A DNA stretch of 64,000 bases from the NCBI RefSeq assembly GCF_050306235.1, contig NZ_JBLWFH010000004.1, positions 186,001 to 250,000 of the forward strand. The letters are read 5' to 3'. Position numbers and translations under genes: made by a program. Positions 26,507 through 35,870 of this stretch are shown here, in pieces. How positions within the stretch are numbered: position 1 is the stretch's first letter; the number at the start of each line of letters is the position of its first letter. The DNA comes from Glaciecola sp947496235 (lineage in GTDB: Bacteria; Pseudomonadota; Gammaproteobacteria; Enterobacterales; Alteromonadaceae). The notes under the pieces were generated by a model. The model had not been told where the DNA came from, ran no database searches, and saw nothing but the letters and a program-made list of their open reading frames with translations.

Positions 26507-27199
26507 TTACTCCGAAATTTCTGGCACCGAATAATCAAATAAGGATATTTCTTCTTGGTAATAATTTGCAATAAAGTCAACAACTTCTTGGCAATATGGT
26601 TTCTGCGTCTTCTTTTCGCTTCCGTGAACTTCATGAGGAAGCTCTGGAGCTCCGGGTAAATTGAGTTTGCTGACTACGGTAGAAAATACAGAATCTAGCT
26701 CTTCAAACTTTCCAACATAATCTAAATTGATTGTTCCATCAAACTGCTCCAACCAATAGGTTTGGGGCCTTAAATAGCCTGTACCTGCAAACCGTTTAAC
26801 AAAATCAAGAAAACTAATGTCTGAAGGTATATTATAATTTTTCTGGTGTGCTTGGTCTCTCTGTACATTTTTATACCAGGAAAACAATCTATCCCAAGGA
26901 TTTCGTATCAAAGTAAATTTAAAATATTCTTTATATTGACTGGAGTTGACAGTAAGTCTGTTTTTGGGATTTTTTTGTGTTCGAGTGTATTCTCGGATCC
27001 TTCTAATATAGTCTTTTACGTTTTCAGTAGAACGAATAACGTCTATATAATTAACTGGCTGTTGAATCATTCTAACCGAACGATGATCCTGTCTTTCGCG
27101 CCCACTATATTCATCAAAATGGCCAAGAAGCTTTTCAAAACTAGATCCTGCACACTTAGGGATATGGATAAAAATACATTTATGCTCGTGACTTATCAT
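26507..27199 (-). CDS. sulfotransferase family 2 protein
   Basis: A 230-residue protein with the Sulfotransfer_2 signature: CIFIHIPKCAGSSFEKLL at the N-terminus (PAPS loop) and FTLIRNPWDRLFSWYKN (3'-phosphate site, about 114-130). This family includes carbohydrate sulfotransferases. It is followed 11 bp later by the next sulfotransferase gene and preceded by an unrecognised transferase-like gene 30 bp upstream, in one probable operon. Only about 25% as AT-rich codons would predict for a compact enzyme; no membrane segment is seen, so it would act in the cytoplasm before export of the repeat unit. Confidence 0.85.
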   Translation of the reverse strand: MISHEHKCIFIHIPKCAGSSFEKLLGHFDEYSGRERQDHRSVRMIQQPVNYIDVIRSTENVKDYIRRIREYTRTQKNPKNRLTVNSSQYKEYFKFTLIRNPWDRLFSWYKNVQRDQAHQKNYNIPSDISFLDFVKRFAGTGYLRPQTYWLEQFDGTINLDYVGKFEELDSVFSTVVSKLNLPGAPELPHEVHGSEKKTQKPYCQEVVDFIANYYQEEISLFDYSVPEISE

Positions 27200-27229
27200 T
27201 ATTATACTTCTTTAAATTGTAGTTTTATG

Positions 27230-28063
27230 TCAATTAAATATTTTCGAGAGGTTCCTCAATAAATATTTTTTATACAATGTTACGTAAGCTGCAAAAGGTT
27301 TTACAGGATGATAAAGCCGCTTAGTACCTGGAACAACAAAATATTTCGGAGGAAAGTAACAAAATGTCCCCCAACCTAGGCTTAGCCTGTTTTTATTGGA
27401 AGTGTACAGATTAGGGACATATGTTTTTAAATCTTTAACTGATAAATTGTTTCGAGCTAGCAAATTAGGCCAACTAATTTCATGATGGCCACCTGCTCCC
27501 TTCGAATATTCATCTATTAAACAGTCAATCGCACTGGAAGAAACTCTAAAAAATGGTAAAAATCCAATTTTGTCAGGGACCACACTATCGTTACTTAAAT
27601 AAGTGTTTTTATAGAACCAACGGTCAGGTATTTTCCGTAGATTAGTGCACAAAAGATCATCCTCTACTGCATCATACGCTGTAACTAATGATCCATAATT
27701 TGAGGTAAACCTAACGTCATCTTCACAAAACCAATAATAACTGTAACCAGATACAATTGAAGTAAACACAATCTGAGCCAAATCCAAATTACCCGGCATT
27801 ATTTTCCATTCCGCGGTGTCATTATATTTATTATGGTATTGCGAACAATGCTCTGAGAGGTCTTTTCTGCTTACCACATAGAAACAATCTTTAAATTCAG
27901 ATTCATACTTATTGAGATTAGTTTCTTCTCTATAACTTAAAATATAAAAATCAGCATGTTCAGAAACATCTGTTTGTATTTTTTTTGCAAGTTTATAAGT
28001 TACAGGAGATAGCTCTCTTGCAAATAACACAAACGCTTGTTTCTTCCTTGATAACACTTTCAA
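27230..28063 (-). CDS. putative glycosyltransferase-like protein
   Basis: A 277-residue protein without signal or membrane segment. It begins with KQAFVLFARELSPVTYKLAKKI and has an acidic YYWFCEDDVRFTSNYGSL motif near the middle (about 115-135), similar in position to the D-x-D region of GT-A glycosyltransferases; a later GGHHEISWPNLLA segment is the sort of acceptor-side loop found in such enzymes. I cannot name the family. It is the first gene of a leftward group with two sulfotransferases and is divergent from a third sulfotransferase-like gene, so a role in building the polysaccharide is likely. Confidence 0.55.
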   Translation of the reverse strand: MKVLSRKKQAFVLFARELSPVTYKLAKKIQTDVSEHADFYILSYREETNLNKYESEFKDCFYVVSRKDLSEHCSQYHNKYNDTAEWKIMPGNLDLAQIVFTSIVSGYSYYWFCEDDVRFTSNYGSLVTAYDAVEDDLLCTNLRKIPDRWFYKNTYLSNDSVVPDKIGFLPFFRVSSSAIDCLIDEYSKGAGGHHEISWPNLLARNNLSVKDLKTYVPNLYTSNKNRLSLGWGTFCYFPPKYFVVPGTKRLYHPVKPFAAYVTLYKKYLLRNLSKIFN

Positions 28064-28231
28064 CTCTCTGATATATTTTGAATCATAGTTTCATTGTTAT
28101 TTATGCATTTCAATATAGCAATAGAAATCAAATGAATTCATTTAAATAAGCTTTGATCTAACCAAATTATCACGCTGGTTAACGATTATTTTCCAATTGA
28201 CTTACATATTCAGGGACTTTGAAACTTCATC

Positions 28232-28987
28232 ATGGCAAATTACAAACAAAATGCATTACTGTGCTTAAAGGCTTTACCCAAATTAATCCCTTTATTTGCT
28301 GAAAAGAATTATATTTTTATAATTTCTCATATGAGAGCAAGAACCACACTTATCTCTCATTTATTGGATTCATCACCAGAAATAGTAGGTAATACAGAAC
28401 TGCATGTGAGATACAGGCATGCGATAGATGAATTAAAATCTAAAATGCTTCGCGTACACGAAAAAGATTATAATGAAGCAAGATATATATGCGATAAATT
28501 GCTGCATAACAGGCTTGTAATCAATTTAGAAAGGTATGCTAATGCGAAGTTTATATTCAACCTAAGAGACCCCGAGGATACATTTAAAAGCCTATTAAAG
28601 CGCCATTTGCAAATAGAAGGCGAAGATTCTATTTTTAAACTTAAACGCTACTACAATGAAAGACTCATATTTATGGAGTCGCTTTGGGATAAATTGAATC
28701 CAGAGCAACGTATATACATAAATTCAGATACTTTAATCGAACAACCAACCCATGTATTAGCCGAGTTAACTGACTTCTTGGATTTAGCTAACCCGCTTCA
28801 GCCTGAATATAAAACCAATGAGCACACCGGCCAGAGCGGCAAAGGTGATATGAGCGAAAACATCAAAAGTGGTAAAATAATAAAAACTAAAAACGATTTA
28901 AACGAAAAAGAAGCTAGTTTACTCAGCTCAATATTTTCTGATGAAGAAAAAAGCAATTTCAATCGATTACACAATAAATTCCAATAA
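28232..28987 (+). CDS. sulfotransferase-like protein
   Basis: A 251-residue protein with FIISHMRARTTLISHLLDSSP near residue 28, a version of the PAPS-loop in which the usual GxxRSGTT reads HMRARTT, and FIFNLRDPEDTFKSLLKR (about 108-125), matching the 3'-phosphate site. It stands alone on the plus strand between two leftward groups, with its own 168-bp upstream region. The changes in the loop leave activity uncertain. It ends in a lysine-rich helical tail. A 35-bp perfect hairpin follows it. Confidence 0.7.
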   Translation: MANYKQNALLCLKALPKLIPLFAEKNYIFIISHMRARTTLISHLLDSSPEIVGNTELHVRYRHAIDELKSKMLRVHEKDYNEARYICDKLLHNRLVINLERYANAKFIFNLRDPEDTFKSLLKRHLQIEGEDSIFKLKRYYNERLIFMESLWDKLNPEQRIYINSDTLIEQPTHVLAELTDFLDLANPLQPEYKTNEHTGQSGKGDMSENIKSGKIIKTKNDLNEKEASLLSSIFSDEEKSNFNRLHNKFQ

Positions 28988-29000
28988 TCATGGACATGAT

Positions 29001-29035
29001 GTTTGTACCAAAGCGGAAACCGCTTTGGTACAAAC
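29001..29035. terminator. 16-bp perfect inverted repeat between converging genes
   Basis: A 16-base stem from 29001 to 29016 (GTTTGTACCAAAGCGG) pairs exactly with 29020-29035 around a 3-nt AAA loop. It lies 14 bp after the sulfotransferase-like gene and 41 bp before the stop of the converging metalloprotease gene. There is no strong T run (only CTTTAA), so it may act as a bidirectional terminator or an RNA stability element. Confidence 0.6.
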
Positions 29036-29076
29036 TTTAACAACTAAATATTTTCAACCATCTTGAAAGTTATTTT

Positions 29077-31416
29077 TTATTCGACATTGTTGAAGATTAT
29101 ATTTCTAAAGCTGCTGTTAACCTCATCGTTTTCGGCATCTTGATCCATAATCAAAATCATTTTTACCGGTGAATCCGTATGAAATTCACCAATGGGAATT
29201 GTAATCTCTTCATACACACCAGACCCAGAATACTTAAACGTATTGTTTCCCCAGCGTTGAGTGCCATAAACTTGGAATACTCTAGGTTGTAAGCTTTCAT
29301 TTTTTCTTACAAAACCAATGCCATGAATTTCACCTTGTTTTGTACTTTTAAAATCGAAACTTAAAACGGTGGAAGCATTAATTTCGATATCAGTTAAATC
29401 GACTACTTTCCATGAATTCCCGTATAGTTCTGCTCCATAACCATTTTCTACTATCTCTAAGCTGCCAGAACCATCTTGCGCTTCGTACGAAGAAATATTG
29501 TAGTTATCTAAATTTAAAGCCTCAGACGGCAATATTTCGGTTTCACGCTCATATAATCTTACATTAGTGAAAATTGCATTTGGGTTGCCAAAATTAGAAT
29601 CGTTATCCATCGCAAAAACTAAGCGATCATAGTCACCTGAAGCAATTGCACCTATGGGAATACTGAAACTCTGACTAGTACCAAAATTTGAATATCGATA
29701 CGACATATTTAGCCACCTTTGGCTACCAAATAAATTAAATATAGTTCTTGTACTTGCCGTATTATCACTTTCAACCCCAATTGCATGAATTTCACCTTTT
29801 TCAGTGCTACTGAATTCAAATTCCAGGATTGTATTAACGGTAAAGTTATAATCAATCGGTATGCTTTTCCAAGCGTTTCCACTCAGCACCAATTGATTAG
29901 CATTCTCCCCTATACTTGCTTCACCAATACCATCTTGATTACCGCCAAATGGACTAATTACCACTTCTTCAAAATTTATATATTCAGAGGTCACGTAAAT
30001 AGTAAATGTTTGAAAATCACTTCCAAAAGCATTATCGACACGCACTACAACTGTATTGTCACCTAATTCATTAACAGTTGGCGTCCAAGTAATTAGTCCA
30101 GTACTGTCTATTTGCATTGTCTCTGGAGACTGCTCCAACGTGAACTCTACCGGTTCAGTTCCTTCAATATCTACCCTATTGTCGGCATCATAGGTATAAG
30201 CTTCCCCGACATCAGCTTCTGTATTTGGCGTTGAAACAATAATGGGACTTTCGCCTGAGATCTCATTAACGCAAGCGAAGGGACCTGTACTTGCTTGTTC
30301 TATCAAAGGTACCATCTGATCTACACTACATGAAGAAAAGCTTGTATGGTTACCATTGACTGATGGAAACATAATAAAGCCGGCGCCCACGCTTGCACAA
30401 GCGGTACCTGGTTGTCCATCATGTGGAGAACCAAAATTGTGCCCTAGTTCATGAGTAAACACGAGCGATGTTAGAAGTCCAAGCCTTTGACTTAAGCCTG
30501 AAGAGTAAGAATTGCAAAGTTGACCAACAAAGGCTATCCCGACAGTAGATCCATCTAAATCTTTCCCTGTAAACAAATGACGTAGTCCAGGATTCGGAAT
30601 TCCACTGCCAGTAAACGCATATAAAAGGCTTTCAGGATTGGTAGATGTTAAATTTTCATTAGAAGTTAATGGAATAACTGAATCAGCAACAATAGTGATA
30701 TCTAATTGCTCTTGAAAAATTCCATCTGCAATATTTAGCTCTCCTAACATCTCAACAGTAGCATCAGAACTACTTGTTACATATTCAGTATCTGCTACCA
30801 AAGTTATTTGTATCTCTCGGGTTGCGTAACTTTTAACCAAGTCATTTAAATCGCTTACATACTTAGAGTAATCAATTGATAAGCTATTGTGATTATGAGA
30901 GTTGTTACCACAAATTCCGTTATGCTTAATGTCTTTGACATTAACTGCAAAAAGGTCACTGTCAGATGCAATAAACTGATGTTTAATTTCCGGGGAAAGC
31001 CGGGAGCTAATGTCGCTATATGCTGCGAGCAAAAAGAGCGCATTTCCATCAAAAAAAGCCCCACTATACTTACCATTAAAGTAATTTAAACGAATCCAAG
31101 AGTTCGTCACAGTATCAATCTTGCCTTTATAGAAAAATGTTTCTTTTTTAAAATTAACAGGAACATTTGACGTATAAATCCCGTTATTTGTTGACAGTAT
31201 AAATTGTAATTTTTGACCTGCTATTTCAACGCTTAGTCTGCTTAATTTTCCATCATCAGTTTGGCTCGAATCGAGAATTTCGACATTGTAGGCTTTTGAA
31301 ATAACTTCATGCTCCACACTTGCGTGTGGTATTGTAGAAATTGACATAAGAAAAATAGCAACTACCAGTAACAATGATTTGTTATTGGTCGAAACACTTT
31401 TAAATTTATTAAACAT
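29077..31416 (-). CDS. secreted reprolysin-type (M12B-like) zinc metalloprotease with tandem C-terminal modules
   Basis: A 779-residue exported protein: signal peptide (about 1-33), a propeptide (about 34-170) ending near a possible cysteine switch (C169 in NGICGNN), and a metzincin domain (about 200-385). The zinc site is H322-E323-x2-H326-x5-H332 with the following Asp, and the Met-turn is M349. An Ig-like putative cadherin-type module follows (about 390-480), then two copies of a 130-residue beta-rich module, each with EFSSTEKGEIHAIG or DFKSTKQGEIHGIG and then GSQRW or GTQRW, which look carbohydrate- or surface-binding. It probably cleaves surface or environmental proteins. It is monocistronic within the polysaccharide locus. 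Confidence 0.85.
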   Translation of the reverse strand: MFNKFKSVSTNNKSLLLVVAIFLMSISTIPHASVEHEVISKAYNVEILDSSQTDDGKLSRLSVEIAGQKLQFILSTNNGIYTSNVPVNFKKETFFYKGKIDTVTNSWIRLNYFNGKYSGAFFDGNALFLLAAYSDISSRLSPEIKHQFIASDSDLFAVNVKDIKHNGICGNNSHNHNSLSIDYSKYVSDLNDLVKSYATREIQITLVADTEYVTSSSDATVEMLGELNIADGIFQEQLDITIVADSVIPLTSNENLTSTNPESLLYAFTGSGIPNPGLRHLFTGKDLDGSTVGIAFVGQLCNSYSSGLSQRLGLLTSLVFTHELGHNFGSPHDGQPGTACASVGAGFIMFPSVNGNHTSFSSCSVDQMVPLIEQASTGPFACVNEISGESPIIVSTPNTEADVGEAYTYDADNRVDIEGTEPVEFTLEQSPETMQIDSTGLITWTPTVNELGDNTVVVRVDNAFGSDFQTFTIYVTSEYINFEEVVISPFGGNQDGIGEASIGENANQLVLSGNAWKSIPIDYNFTVNTILEFEFSSTEKGEIHAIGVESDNTASTRTIFNLFGSQRWLNMSYRYSNFGTSQSFSIPIGAIASGDYDRLVFAMDNDSNFGNPNAIFTNVRLYERETEILPSEALNLDNYNISSYEAQDGSGSLEIVENGYGAELYGNSWKVVDLTDIEINASTVLSFDFKSTKQGEIHGIGFVRKNESLQPRVFQVYGTQRWGNNTFKYSGSGVYEEITIPIGEFHTDSPVKMILIMDQDAENDEVNSSFRNIIFNNVE

Positions 31417-31652
31417 AGAATTAATCCTAAGAATGGTTTCTATTTCTTTTTTTTAAATTTTTTAAAATGCATCTGCAAAAAAACTATCCATGCAAAATTT
31501 GGAGTGCGGTTGGTTAGAGCTACTATCTAATACTAGAGAATAGTCAACATTAGCAAAATTTGTAAATTATTTATGGTTAGGATTTTAAGTTCAAGTCGTT
31601 ATATCAGCTTTACATTATTTAAACAACGTCAGCTTATCCTTAGTGAATAAGG
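31417..31652. other. 236-bp intergenic region upstream of the metalloprotease gene
   Basis: AT-rich DNA with a poly-T run at about 31447-31456 holding the metalloprotease promoter and the 3' end region of the acyltransferase operon. No gene, RNA or clear terminator is seen. Confidence 0.4.
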
Positions 31653-32768
31653 TTAACTATTTGAAGATGAGGTCTTCCTTTCAAACAATCGTTTTTCTAA
31701 CTTAAACTTTGATATTGGCCCCTCGAAAAGTTTAAACGAAATATACGCGGCGCAGGTTGCGCCCAACAAAACAAGCCAAGCGCTTAGATATCCGTTTAAT
31801 TCCGTTTTTCTTAAGGTATTAATAAAGATTGGATGGAATAAATATAGACTGAAACTTAACGCACCAAAAAATCGCAAAATTGGCATTGTAAAAAATTTCT
31901 TTAACATACCGTCATAGTTTACTGAAGAAAGAAGCACTAACGACCAAAATATTGCATACAGAATAAATTGCTTATGAAAGTAATTATTTTCAACACGTTC
32001 GCCGAATAATGAAAACACTAATGGAGTCATACACACGACCCCAATCAAACCTACATAGCCCAAATATCGACAAACTGTGCTTATATGTTTATTGGAGGAG
32101 TTATTTATATAATCTTGTAAAACCGCTAAAAACATCCCAATGATGAAAATAGGCATGTAGGGTAATAACCTAGCATCATTTCGAAGAGACTCATCTTGGG
32201 GAGAAATAAGTTGTGATAACACCATTAACAACAGGAACATAGCAATTAATGCAGGCGCTCCATAGGGACGAACAAGAACTATCGCAAAAACAAAAAAAGG
32301 AAGTGTAAAGTAGAACTTAAACTCTACCGCGATGCTCCAAGTTACACCTTTCCCTTCCATAAGGGCTAGATGTTTTAAAAACCCGAACCAATCAAGGCTA
32401 AAAGGTACGCCAGCGTCTTCTCGCCCTAAGAACATACCAATTGCAATAGTACTAAACACGGCAAGTAACAGATAGATGGTATAAAGAGGATAAATTCTAA
32501 AAAAACGTCTCTGCCAATAGTGAGACATATTTGCAAAGGTAAAGATCTGCTTGCCCTTTTTTAAAAGGGGTAACGTAAGAAGAAATGAACTCAATAAAAA
32601 GAATAAAAATACACCCGACTTACCAGTACCGCGTAAATCCAAAAACGGAAGATAAAACATCCCTGCGTTACTTGTATGGCTCATAACAACAATCAACGCA
32701 GCCAAACCTCTCAACCCATCGAGAGAGTCCATTTGATATTTCTTATCTGATATTTCTCTATGTATCAT
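31653..32768 (-). CDS. acyltransferase family 3 membrane protein (OafA/YrhL-like)
   Basis: A 371-residue protein with ten or so hydrophobic helices and the acyltransferase-3 start DSLDGLRGLAALIVVMSH, whose histidine is the usual catalytic or donor-site residue; a later YWQRRFFRIYPLYTIYL segment is also typical. Such proteins O-acetylate (or otherwise acylate) sugars of surface polysaccharides using cytoplasmic acyl donors. It lies 183 bp after a sulfotransferase gene on the same strand. It likely adds an acyl decoration to the exopolysaccharide; the acyl group is not shown. Confidence 0.88.
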   Translation of the reverse strand: MIHREISDKKYQMDSLDGLRGLAALIVVMSHTSNAGMFYLPFLDLRGTGKSGVFLFFLLSSFLLTLPLLKKGKQIFTFANMSHYWQRRFFRIYPLYTIYLLLAVFSTIAIGMFLGREDAGVPFSLDWFGFLKHLALMEGKGVTWSIAVEFKFYFTLPFFVFAIVLVRPYGAPALIAMFLLLMVLSQLISPQDESLRNDARLLPYMPIFIIGMFLAVLQDYINNSSNKHISTVCRYLGYVGLIGVVCMTPLVFSLFGERVENNYFHKQFILYAIFWSLVLLSSVNYDGMLKKFFTMPILRFFGALSFSLYLFHPIFINTLRKTELNGYLSAWLVLLGATCAAYISFKLFEGPISKFKLEKRLFERKTSSSNS

Positions 32769-32950
32769 CCAATGACACCTTATCTCTAAAAGCTAAAAGC
32801 AATCAACCAATTTTGACGCAGCTTTGTTGCAACTATATAAAAATCAATCCCAAAGGTGCCACCATTTGTAAATGGCTAAACTAAATATGCCATCGTTATT
32901 TTTACCTGTCAAAAATGTTTGCAACATAGAAATCTCAATAGAGTTGCTCA

Positions 32951-33634
32951 CTAATTGCTGATTCGGTATAAATGGAAAAACAATGTGCCTATGCATTTAA
33001 AAACAAAACGCTTTATTCTACTATTTTGTACCAATTCAACTTCATATTTTTTGTTATAATTAAAAAGCTCAAAATCGTGTTTATAGAACTGGCATAACCC
33101 GTGCAAGATAACTGGATCCAGACGAACTTTTTTTGAATTTGAGCTGTTTGCTTGAATACTGTCATGACCGTCTTGGATAAAAAATTCTGGATAATTTTTG
33201 CAAATTGCTTCAATACCCTCTTCTAATTTAAATATTTTACTCTGATCCCAAATAAAGCCTGATTGCGGCCGTATATGATTTGATAAGATATAGGGATTAT
33301 AGGCATAGGCCTTTCTAATAAAATAAAAAAAGGTAGAGGTATTAAAGTACTTGAACTTCCTATCCACTTTTTTGCGATACGAAAACTCGCTAAGAAAACG
33401 AGCCACTGGATGCCTTACTATTGCGAACGAATCTTTTACAAGCTCATCTATTCCTAATCTATTAAGCACTTCTGCGTGAAAGTGTTGTGGTGGGCATGGT
33501 AATTCTTTTTTGAATTCACTATCGAAGAGTAATTGCACATCAGGTAATAACATTTTTTTAATCGAGGTACCTGCAGCCTTTGGAATATGGATAAAAAACA
33601 GCATTTTCCCTTTATTATTTTTTAAAATTGGCAT
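32951..33634 (-). CDS. sulfotransferase family 2 protein
   Basis: A 227-residue protein with MLFFIHIPKAAGTSIKKMLL at the N-terminus (PAPS loop) and DSFAIVRHPVARFLSEFSYRK (3'-phosphate site, about 67-87), the Sulfotransfer_2 pattern. The C-terminus is basic and aromatic (RFVFKCIGTLFFHLYRI) and could touch the membrane. It follows the Wzx flippase gene by 48 bp in the leftward polysaccharide operon. Probable carbohydrate sulfotransferase acting on the repeat unit. Confidence 0.85.
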   Translation of the reverse strand: MPILKNNKGKMLFFIHIPKAAGTSIKKMLLPDVQLLFDSEFKKELPCPPQHFHAEVLNRLGIDELVKDSFAIVRHPVARFLSEFSYRKKVDRKFKYFNTSTFFYFIRKAYAYNPYILSNHIRPQSGFIWDQSKIFKLEEGIEAICKNYPEFFIQDGHDSIQANSSNSKKVRLDPVILHGLCQFYKHDFELFNYNKKYEVELVQNSRIKRFVFKCIGTLFFHLYRISN

Positions 33635-33682
33635 GTTTAAAATCCTTTTTGAAATTGATAATCATCTGAAGTTAAGTTTTTA

Positions 33683-35098
33683 CTAATGTCGGTCAGTAAT
33701 TAGACGTTGAAGTCGGCTTATATAATTTCCAGATGTAACAAATAGAACACTAAACATAATCATCACAGTCCCGAAGCCTATTATGAATATCTGAAAAATG
33801 GAAAAGTCGTAAATAAAGAGACAGTAGGTGACTATCCCTCCTATTATTGAAACTGGAATAATTACTTTTAAAACCGTTGTAAATATAATCCAACTATTTA
33901 AAACAATTAATTTTTTAACTGATAGAATCCTTATTACTATGGTAAACACTACATCAAGTAAGATTATTAACGCCACTCCCAATAGTCCATATATTGATGA
34001 AATGTAATAAGCAATAATAAGCAAAATAATTGACTTTAAGAATTCTAGTTTTAATCCTATTTTCGATTGACCATATGCCGCTAACAAACTGTCTGTAAAA
34101 TATGTTAGTACGTGAATGCCACTAATAAATGCATATATCATCAGAAAATCAACTGCGCCAAGCCACTTTTCGCCAAATACAAAAATGACAAGTTCTTTAC
34201 CAAAAATTCCCATCAAAACAAATATAGGGAACAGTAAAATTATTGAACATATTGTCAATTCGCTAAAAAGATTAGAGATAACTTTAGAGTCCTTAGTTCT
34301 GCTTGAAAAGACGGGAAGTGAATAAGAATTAACTGACGAAACAATCGATTGTTTCGGTAGATCAATTAGTCGGCGAGCAAATGAGTAGTAACCGATGGTC
34401 GCCGCACTTGTCGCAATTGATAGGATAATAACCAAACCTCGACCGAATAGACCATTCTGTAACTTTCTTAACCCAATTGAATTACCTTCACGAAATAAAG
34501 AAAAGAGGTCTTCAAACGAAGGACGGACAGCTATTAGATTGCTATTTCGAAGAAGTAGAATAATTAGTGCTAATAGATTCATAACGTTTAATTGGATGAT
34601 TAAAGACCAAGCCCCTAATCCATAAATTGCTGCTGTAATACCGCAAATCGCTCCCAACAATTTACCCCAAATGGTTCTAATTGCTAAGGCTTTAAACTGC
34701 CTTTTACAACGAAGTACCGCTATAAAAGGTCTAGCCATCACACTTGAGATTGCTGAAATACATGAAAAAATCAGTAGAAAAACTACAGATACATCATCAA
34801 TGAAAAAATAAACCAATGCTATTAACAATATAGAGAGTACTGCTAAAATGCTCCCCAACCAAAATACAGTTGCTAATTCTCTGTTTGATTCACAGTTTCT
34901 TCGAACTAAGGGGTTTTCAAAAACAGCGTTGAAAAACGAACTTACAAGTTCACAATAAACGATTACTAAGGTTCCCATTCCCAATTGAGCTGGAGTGAGA
35001 AATATAGCAAAACAAAAAAACGAAGCTGCAGATAAGAGAATTAATCCGAACTTTTCAAAAAATAGCCAAAATACGTTTATTAACCTACTTTTGCTCAT
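33683..35098 (-). CDS. wzx: Wzx-type lipopolysaccharide/polysaccharide flippase (MOP superfamily)
   Basis: A 471-residue protein from ATG 35096-35098, with 12-14 hydrophobic helices and few charged residues except short loops. The arrangement, with an FFEKFGLILLSAASFFCFAIFLTP start and a GRGLVIILSIATSAATIGYYSFARRLIDLP central loop, is that of the polysaccharide flippase branch with oligosaccharide-lipid substrates. It would move the undecaprenyl-linked, possibly sulfated repeat unit across the inner membrane. It starts one base after the stop of a sulfotransferase gene. The nine extra residues of the longer reading lie inside that gene and are rejected. Confidence 0.85.
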   Translation of the reverse strand: MSKSRLINVFWLFFEKFGLILLSAASFFCFAIFLTPAQLGMGTLVIVYCELVSSFFNAVFENPLVRRNCESNRELATVFWLGSILAVLSILLIALVYFFIDDVSVVFLLIFSCISAISSVMARPFIAVLRCKRQFKALAIRTIWGKLLGAICGITAAIYGLGAWSLIIQLNVMNLLALIILLLRNSNLIAVRPSFEDLFSLFREGNSIGLRKLQNGLFGRGLVIILSIATSAATIGYYSFARRLIDLPKQSIVSSVNSYSLPVFSSRTKDSKVISNLFSELTICSIILLFPIFVLMGIFGKELVIFVFGEKWLGAVDFLMIYAFISGIHVLTYFTDSLLAAYGQSKIGLKLEFLKSIILLIIAYYISSIYGLLGVALIILLDVVFTIVIRILSVKKLIVLNSWIIFTTVLKVIIPVSIIGGIVTYCLFIYDFSIFQIFIIGFGTVMIMFSVLFVTSGNYISRLQRLITDRH

Positions 35099-35099
35099 T

Positions 35100-35870
35100 T
35101 CAAAACCTATACCCAAACTGAGCAATATCTTCTGAGTAACGTTTTGCTACAAGTTCCTTTTGGTAATCATCATAAAATTGTCTATAAGATTGAGAGGGAC
35201 TATTCGATAAACTATTTGCTTTCTCAAAGTTCTTGTCTTCTATTTTTAGAAAATCCAATATTGTAGTAAAATCTTCGTCGAAAGACTCTATTTTACCTAA
35301 AAAATTAAATCTCTCTTTTCCTTTCGCGTTTTCTAAAAGGACGTGCTGTGATATCCAATGTCTATCTGCAAAGGAGTCCCCCCCCTCTTCTGTTTGTAAC
35401 CATTCCAAGAATTCTCTAAATGGCATACCTGGATAGAGATTCTTATAACGACTTATAATAAAAAAATCACAAAATCTTTTCTGTCCAGAAATTTTATCAA
35501 ACCAACATGAGTAAATCCTTGCCCATGGATTTCTAGTTACACTAAAGCAAAAGCTATTTGAATCAATAAGTTTACTCTTTTCCAATTCATCGAGATTAAT
35601 TTTGAACTGTTTTAGCGATGTGTCATCGACTTTTCTTAAGTGCCGTAAAATTGTAGTAGTGCCAACTTTGGGGATTGATACATAAGCGTAATTTCGCTTG
35701 GAATTCACATGTATACCGCAAAGATAATCTGAAAAAGCGGGGTTTCCTCGTTTTAGAAGATATCGAAATGTATAAACTATTCGAGTTACAAGTTTTGCAA
35801 TAAAAGGAAACTTGACTAATTTACTAATTAATATATTAATTCTTTTTTTGTACTTCCAGTTAGCTTTCAT
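35100..35870 (-). CDS. sulfotransferase family 2 protein with an internal poly-G tract
   Basis: A 256-residue protein: a basic N-terminus, then YAYVSIPKVGTTTILRHLRK (PAPS loop, about 61-80) and FCFSVTRNPWARIYSCWFDK (3'-phosphate site, about 107-126). The coding strand contains eight consecutive G (35378-35385), encoding Glu-Gly-Gly-Asp in WLQTEEGGDSF. The frame is intact here, but gain or loss of one G would truncate the protein at about two thirds of its length. It overlaps the upstream acetyltransferase gene by four bases and is one base from wzx, so the three are tightly coupled. Confidence 0.85.
   Translation of the reverse strand: MKANWKYKKRINILISKLVKFPFIAKLVTRIVYTFRYLLKRGNPAFSDYLCGIHVNSKRNYAYVSIPKVGTTTILRHLRKVDDTSLKQFKINLDELEKSKLIDSNSFCFSVTRNPWARIYSCWFDKISGQKRFCDFFIISRYKNLYPGMPFREFLEWLQTEEGGDSFADRHWISQHVLLENAKGKERFNFLGKIESFDEDFTTILDFLKIEDKNFEKANSLSNSPSQSYRQFYDDYQKELVAKRYSEDIAQFGYRF

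Noticed and set aside
35100..35870. The G8 tract as a frameshift or pseudogene
   Set aside because: The frame is open through the tract and both PAPS motifs are present, so the gene is intact in this sequence.
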